Source of the DNA: Acidilobaceae archaeon
GTDB lineage: Archaea > Thermoproteota > Thermoprotei_A > Sulfolobales > Acidilobaceae
Direction: 5' to 3'
DNA length: 16,410 nt
Assembly (NCBI GenBank): GCA_027039295.1
Contig: JALWEW010000029.1
Coordinates: 1-16,410 of the forward strand
Below the pieces are notes generated by a model. The model ran no database searches. It was not told where the DNA came from and worked only from the letters and a program-made list of their open reading frames with translations. The translations under genes were made by a program, and so were the position numbers. The first letter of the stretch is position 1. Every line of letters starts with the position of its first letter. Below, in pieces: positions 13,865 to 16,410 of this stretch.

Positions 13865-14002
13865 GCCCGGCCCCCTACCTGGCCCCTGGTCTGGGGTCTC
13901 CTCTTAAGACGTGAGGGGCCCTGGTCTTAGGCTTTGAAAGGTGTAGGGTAAACACTTGTAGCTCTTAATGAAGCAGTATTCCTATCCAACGCTTCGCTCT
14001 AA

Positions 14003-14011
14003 GAGATATAA
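14003..14011 (+). promoter_or_regulatory. TATA box for the winged-helix-like gene
   Basis: AGATATAAG predicts a transcript start near 14033 and a leader of about 24 bases, with GGGGGGT (14044-14050) as ribosome site six bases before ATG 14057. Apart from this element and the repeat at 14033-14046, I see nothing distinct in the rest of the 13865-14056 gap. Confidence 0.6.
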
Positions 14012-14032
14012 GGGCTGATAGAACCTCTACCG

Positions 14033-14046
14033 CCCGAGTGCTCGGG
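14033..14046. repeat. Inverted repeat at the start of the winged-helix gene transcript
   Basis: CCCGAG-TG-CTCGGG. It sits at the predicted transcript start and overlaps the ribosome site of the gene at 14057. The same 14 bases occur at 15456-15469 in the M50/nadM promoter region. Confidence 0.55.
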
Positions 14047-14056
14047 GGGTCATATT

Positions 14057-14392
14057 ATGAAGGAGAAGGGGGACGATGTCGAGATAACCAATAATCTAAG
14101 CGTGGTCTATGAGGACCCCGACGTGATCGTGTATACGGCTCCCAACGAGGAGGAGCTAAAGGAGATACTATTAAACCTGCTGCGCAAGCATGAGAGAATG
14201 AACATAAGGGAGCTACACTCGTACCTCTCGGGACTGGCAAGCGAGGATAAGATAAGGTACGCCCTCAACGAGCTCATGAAGGAGAACAAGGTTGTCGTTG
14301 ACCGCCAGGGGTACTATTATCTAGCCGAGTTCCTGGAGGAGGAGGGCTATTACTACCTGGATGACGAAGAGGAGTATTATGGTGGGGAGTGA
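14057..14392 (+). CDS. Winged-helix-like protein with acidic, tyrosine-rich tail (111 aa)
   Basis: Residues 34-90 read as a small winged helix: helix EELKEILLNLLRKHE, helix NIRELHSYL, recognition-type helix EDKIRYALNELMKENK, then a two-strand wing KVVVDRQGYYYLA. The first 30 residues are acidic and strand-forming. The tail FLEEEGYYYLDDEEEYYGGE is strikingly acidic and tyrosine-rich. A winged helix with an overall acidic charge may bind protein rather than DNA. The family is not recognised. Start ATG 14057 has a TATA box and a G-rich ribosome site in good position. The next gene, 36 bases downstream and also small and acidic at its N-terminus, is probably in the same transcript. Confidence 0.75.
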   Translation: MKEKGDDVEITNNLSVVYEDPDVIVYTAPNEEELKEILLNLLRKHERMNIRELHSYLSGLASEDKIRYALNELMKENKVVVDRQGYYYLAEFLEEEGYYYLDDEEEYYGGE

Positions 14393-14428
14393 AATACCCC
14401 TAGCCCCTCCGGGAAAGCGGGTGAGAGC

Positions 14429-14764
14429 TTGGTAGCTTCCCGGGGAGACGACGAGTTTATAGACGAGGATGTCGGCGTCGAAGAGAAGGAACTCACTCCC
14501 GAGAAGAGATGGATACAGAAAATGATTAGAAGCGCTAAGCAGTATCATAAGCTCTGCCCGTACTATGATAAGAAAACTAAGCAGTGCCTCCTGATGGTGA
14601 CAGTTGAGGGGAGGCAGGATAGATGCGATAGGGATGGAAAGTTCGAGAACTGCCCCGTCTTCATCAAGTTCCTCGAGAAGGTCTACGAATACTACAAGTC
14701 GAAGGGCAAGGCCCTACCCAACGACTTCCAGGACGTAGTAAACTACGCCTTCTACATGATCTAG
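14429..14764 (+). CDS. Four-cysteine small protein (111 aa)
   Basis: The protein has an acidic disordered start (about 1-22) and a basic helix (KRWIQKMIRSAKQYHKL). A four-cysteine module follows: Cys43 (LCPYYD), Cys53 (KQCLL), Cys66 (DRCDRDG) and Cys75 (ENCPVF). It ends in a helix FIKFLEKVYEYYKSKG and a tail. Four cysteines in 33 residues suggest a zinc site or an Fe-S cluster. The layout parallels the 75-residue protein at 12620-12847: Cys-x-Tyr-aromatic, Cys, Cys, then Cys-Pro. Start is TTG 14429, with GGTGAG (14420-14425) as ribosome site. It is probably co-transcribed with the winged-helix-like gene. Function unknown. Confidence 0.75.
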   Translation: MVASRGDDEFIDEDVGVEEKELTPEKRWIQKMIRSAKQYHKLCPYYDKKTKQCLLMVTVEGRQDRCDRDGKFENCPVFIKFLEKVYEYYKSKGKALPNDFQDVVNYAFYMI

Positions 14765-14792
14765 ATTCGGCGCCACAGCAGGTGGCCCCGCG

Positions 14793-15410
14793 CTAGAGCA
14801 CAGCATAGTAGAAAGCGTAGATAATGACCGATGCTAGCATTAAGAGCGCCCAACGCCTCCTACTCGAGTTGAAGAGCTTGTAGCCATCGAGCGGGGGTAT
14901 TGGTAGCAGGTTAAAGAGGGCGAGCCAGGCGTTTATGCCGCCAGCGCCCAGAAGCCAGGAGTGGAGGCCCGGGTGTGCCCCCCGAGGGATTAGTAGGGCT
15001 GCCGTGGTAAGCAGCACTGAAAGGAGCACATTCGATAGGGGACCAGCCTCCACGCTTCTCATAGCACCTGTTGGGTTGAACCTGTAGCCCCATACCTGCA
15101 CATACCCTGGGGCCAGGATCTTTATTGGAGACACCGCCGAGAGGACCGTTATCAGGATGCCTATGGGCGATGCCACGAACTCCGAGTGCATCCCGGCCCT
15201 ACGCGCGACGTTACGGTGTGCCGCTTCGTGTACTATGAAGCCTATAGCAACACCGGAAACGAGCCCGCTTGCAACGCCGTGGGGCGTGAAGGCCTCCAGA
15301 CCGCCCACGCCAAGCATGAGGGCCGCTAGCGCCAGCAGCCAGCTCCATGGCTCCCCTATGCCAGGGCCGCCCCAGCGCCTCATGGCTCTATGGCGCATGG
15401 ACAGCTCCAT
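14793..15410 (-). CDS. M50-family (site-2 protease-like) membrane metallopeptidase
   Basis: A membrane protein of 205 residues with about five or six hydrophobic segments. The zinc-protease motif HEAAH (61-65) lies in a membrane helix (GVAIGFIVHEAAHRNVARRAG), and the second conserved motif FNLLPIPPLDGYKLF (166-180) supplies the third zinc ligand, Asp175. Both are intact, so it is likely active. Site-2 proteases cut within the membrane, often to release regulators or trim signal peptides. It lacks PDZ or CBS domains, making it a minimal archaeal form. Start ATG 15410 has AAGGAGTG (15422-15415, minus strand) upstream and a TATA-like GTAAAAAGG at 15450-15442. It is divergent from nadM across a short gap full of inverted repeats, and convergent with the four-cysteine gene. 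Confidence 0.88.
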   Translation of the reverse strand: MELSMRHRAMRRWGGPGIGEPWSWLLALAALMLGVGGLEAFTPHGVASGLVSGVAIGFIVHEAAHRNVARRAGMHSEFVASPIGILITVLSAVSPIKILAPGYVQVWGYRFNPTGAMRSVEAGPLSNVLLSVLLTTAALLIPRGAHPGLHSWLLGAGGINAWLALFNLLPIPPLDGYKLFNSSRRRWALLMLASVIIYAFYYAVL

Positions 15411-15432
15411 CGCGCACTCCTTATTGTGGAGT

Positions 15433-15470
15433 TCGGGCTCCCCTTTTTACTCGAGCCCGAGTGCTCGGGC
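15433..15470. repeat. Cluster of inverted half-sites in the M50/nadM divergent promoter
   Basis: TCGGGCTC (15433-15440) and GAGCCCGA (15453-15460) are perfect inverted copies flanking the only A+T-rich element in the gap (15444-15450). A third half-site CTCGGGC (15464-15470) forms a second inverted repeat with GCCCGAG (15455-15461). The AT-rich core would be the TATA element for both directions, so bound protein here could block both genes. It is an operator candidate. Confidence 0.6.
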
Positions 15471-15487
15471 AGTCGGTGCCGGGTCTG

Positions 15488-16018
15488 TTGGCTGTTAGAA
15501 GGGCGCTCATATTTGGCAGGTTCCAACCGTTCCATAAGGGCCACCTATCCATAGTCAAGTGGGCCTTCGAGAACCTCGGTATAGACGAGATCGTGCTACT
15601 AGTCGGTATGGCGTCCGAGAACTACACTCCCCGCAATCCATTCACTGCCGGCGAGAGAATAGAGATGATTAGGTTATCATTCATTGATGAGGGGATCCCG
15701 CTCTCGAGGCTGGTCACGGCCACCATAGAGACGCTCGAGACTAATATCGGCTGTGTGACCTACGTCCTCAGTTACGTGCCGAGGGTGGACTTCATACTAG
15801 CCAGGAACCCCATAATAACCAAGATATTCCGCGATGCGGGCCTCGAGGTAGTAAAGCCGCCCCTCTTTAATAGGGATGAGTGGCGTGGGGACCGGATACG
15901 GGCATTAATGGCGCGCCACGACCCTAGGTGGCGCGACGCCGTCACCCAATCAACCGGGGAGTTCATAGAGAGCATACGGGGCGTCGAGAGGGTAGCTGAG
16001 CTCTACAGCATGGACTGA
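15488..16018 (+). CDS. nadM: Nicotinamide-nucleotide adenylyltransferase, archaeal type
   Basis: Joins NMN and ATP to make NAD in the cytoplasm; a short archaeal enzyme of the nucleotidyltransferase superfamily. The ATP-binding motif IFGRFQPFHKGH (8-19) has His16 and His19. RNPFTAGERIEMI (49-61) and NRDEWRGDRIRALM (128-141), the archaeal form of the ISxTxxR motif, complete the site. Length is 176 residues from TTG 15488, normal for the family. The frame is open from ATG 15347, but that part overlaps the divergent M50 gene and is out of family. The TATA-like element at 15444-15450 predicts transcription from about 15472, leaving GTG 15476 or TTG 15488 as starts; neither has a strong ribosome site. 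The end is six bases from the aRF1 stop on the other strand. Confidence 0.94.
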   Translation: MAVRRALIFGRFQPFHKGHLSIVKWAFENLGIDEIVLLVGMASENYTPRNPFTAGERIEMIRLSFIDEGIPLSRLVTATIETLETNIGCVTYVLSYVPRVDFILARNPIITKIFRDAGLEVVKPPLFNRDEWRGDRIRALMARHDPRWRDAVTQSTGEFIESIRGVERVAELYSMD

Positions 16019-16024
16019 GAACGG

Positions 16025-16410
16025 CTACCTAATCTTGTACCTCAGTATCCCTGCTAGGCCGTTGAAGGCGTTCTTGAACCACTCGGCCTCCGGCAGGCTC
16101 GAGGGTATAACCACCGGTGTGGCGCCGTAGTTCTCGGCCAGTGCCTTCAACTCCTCTATATCCTCCCTATCCTCGTGGATAAGAAGGGTCTTCACCATCC
16201 CCATCTCGAGTGCCTCCTTGACTTCCCTATCGCCATAGACAACTAGCCCTGTACCCTTGGCTAGGTGCCTCTTGAACTCCTCGAGAGCGTTGACTGCGTC
16301 CCTATATAGCTGGGTTTGGACGACGTTCTCGGCTTTTATCACCGCCTCCCTCAGCCCCGCCTCACCCTGGTAGGCGACGTCTACGAGCTGTTTTGCCACG
16401 AGCCTCTGGA
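16025..16410 (-). CDS. prf1: Peptide chain release factor aRF1, C-terminal part (5' end outside window)
   Basis: The frame runs off the right edge, so only about the last 128 of some 370 residues are present. The piece is domain 3 of the eRF1/Pelota superfamily: LVDVAYQGEAGLREAVIKAENVV, then LAKGTGLVVYGDREVKEALEMGMVKTLLIHED, and the ending FNGLAGILRYKIR. The GExGL sequence after a tyrosine is typical of release factor 1 rather than Pelota. This domain contacts the partner GTPase; the stop-codon-reading and GGQ domains would lie outside. The Cys-rich minidomain inserted after the TLLISED strand in euryarchaeal aRF1 is missing here, as in Pelota. If the outside part lacked GGQ, the gene would be Pelota instead. 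Confidence 0.8.
   Translation of the reverse strand, partial: QRLVAKQLVDVAYQGEAGLREAVIKAENVVQTQLYRDAVNALEEFKRHLAKGTGLVVYGDREVKEALEMGMVKTLLIHEDREDIEELKALAENYGATPVVIPSSLPEAEWFKNAFNGLAGILRYKIR

Overview
The window looks like a stretch of chromosome from a hyperthermophilic crenarchaeon, most likely of the Desulfurococcales/Pyrodictiaceae type. The grounds are GC-rich DNA heavy in AGG, ATA and CTA codons, frequent TTG and GTG starts, archaeal TATA boxes 25-30 bases before short leaders, Shine-Dalgarno sites of the GGAGG / GGTGAT type, an archaeal aRF1, an STT3/AglB oligosaccharyltransferase, an archaeal-type NMN adenylyltransferase and a probable ESCRT-III (CdvB-type) protein. I see no insertion sequence, integrase, CRISPR array, tRNA or rRNA. 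The species cannot be fixed from sequence alone.

Layout. 1-240 is an unusually GC-rich stretch with nested stems and a TATA box at its right edge. 241-444 encodes a one-finger C2H2 protein. 514-969 (minus) is an unrecognised 151-residue protein. 1069-1881 (minus) is an aldo/keto reductase, divergent from serine hydroxymethyltransferase (1947-3251). Rightward genes follow: a CinA/MoaB-fold protein, an overlapping two-helix membrane protein, a SufT/MIP18-like Fe-S assembly protein and a small unknown. The last of these overlaps tail to tail with seryl-tRNA synthetase (5210-6592, minus). A 190-base gap separates serS from the leftward pair ESCRT-III-like (6821-7306) and STT3/AglB (7374-9770). 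Rightward again come a cyclic 2,3-diphosphoglycerate synthetase-family protein, carbamate kinase and a small nuclease-fold-like protein. A leftward cluster (13864 to 12620) holds a helical protein, an HTH/coiled-coil regulator and a four-cysteine protein. A rightward pair (14057-14764) encodes a winged-helix-like protein and a second four-cysteine protein. An M50 membrane protease (minus) and NadM (plus) diverge at about 15440. The C-terminal third of aRF1 enters from the right edge.

Most genes are core informational or metabolic ones: one-carbon and serine metabolism, tRNA charging, NAD synthesis, carbamoyl phosphate and ATP metabolism, N-glycosylation and translation termination. They are mixed with small archaeal proteins of unknown role. 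I do not see a clear new defence or mobile system. The most interesting signals are: a possible structured RNA at 25-176; inverted repeats at the M50/nadM, winged-helix and STT3 promoters, two of which share a 14-base core; two small proteins with the same four-cysteine layout; a small ESCRT-III paralogue beside the oligosaccharyltransferase; and a nuclease-fold-like protein that seems to lack its catalytic lysine. Several starts were moved inward from the longest frame where a TATA box and a Shine-Dalgarno site agree.
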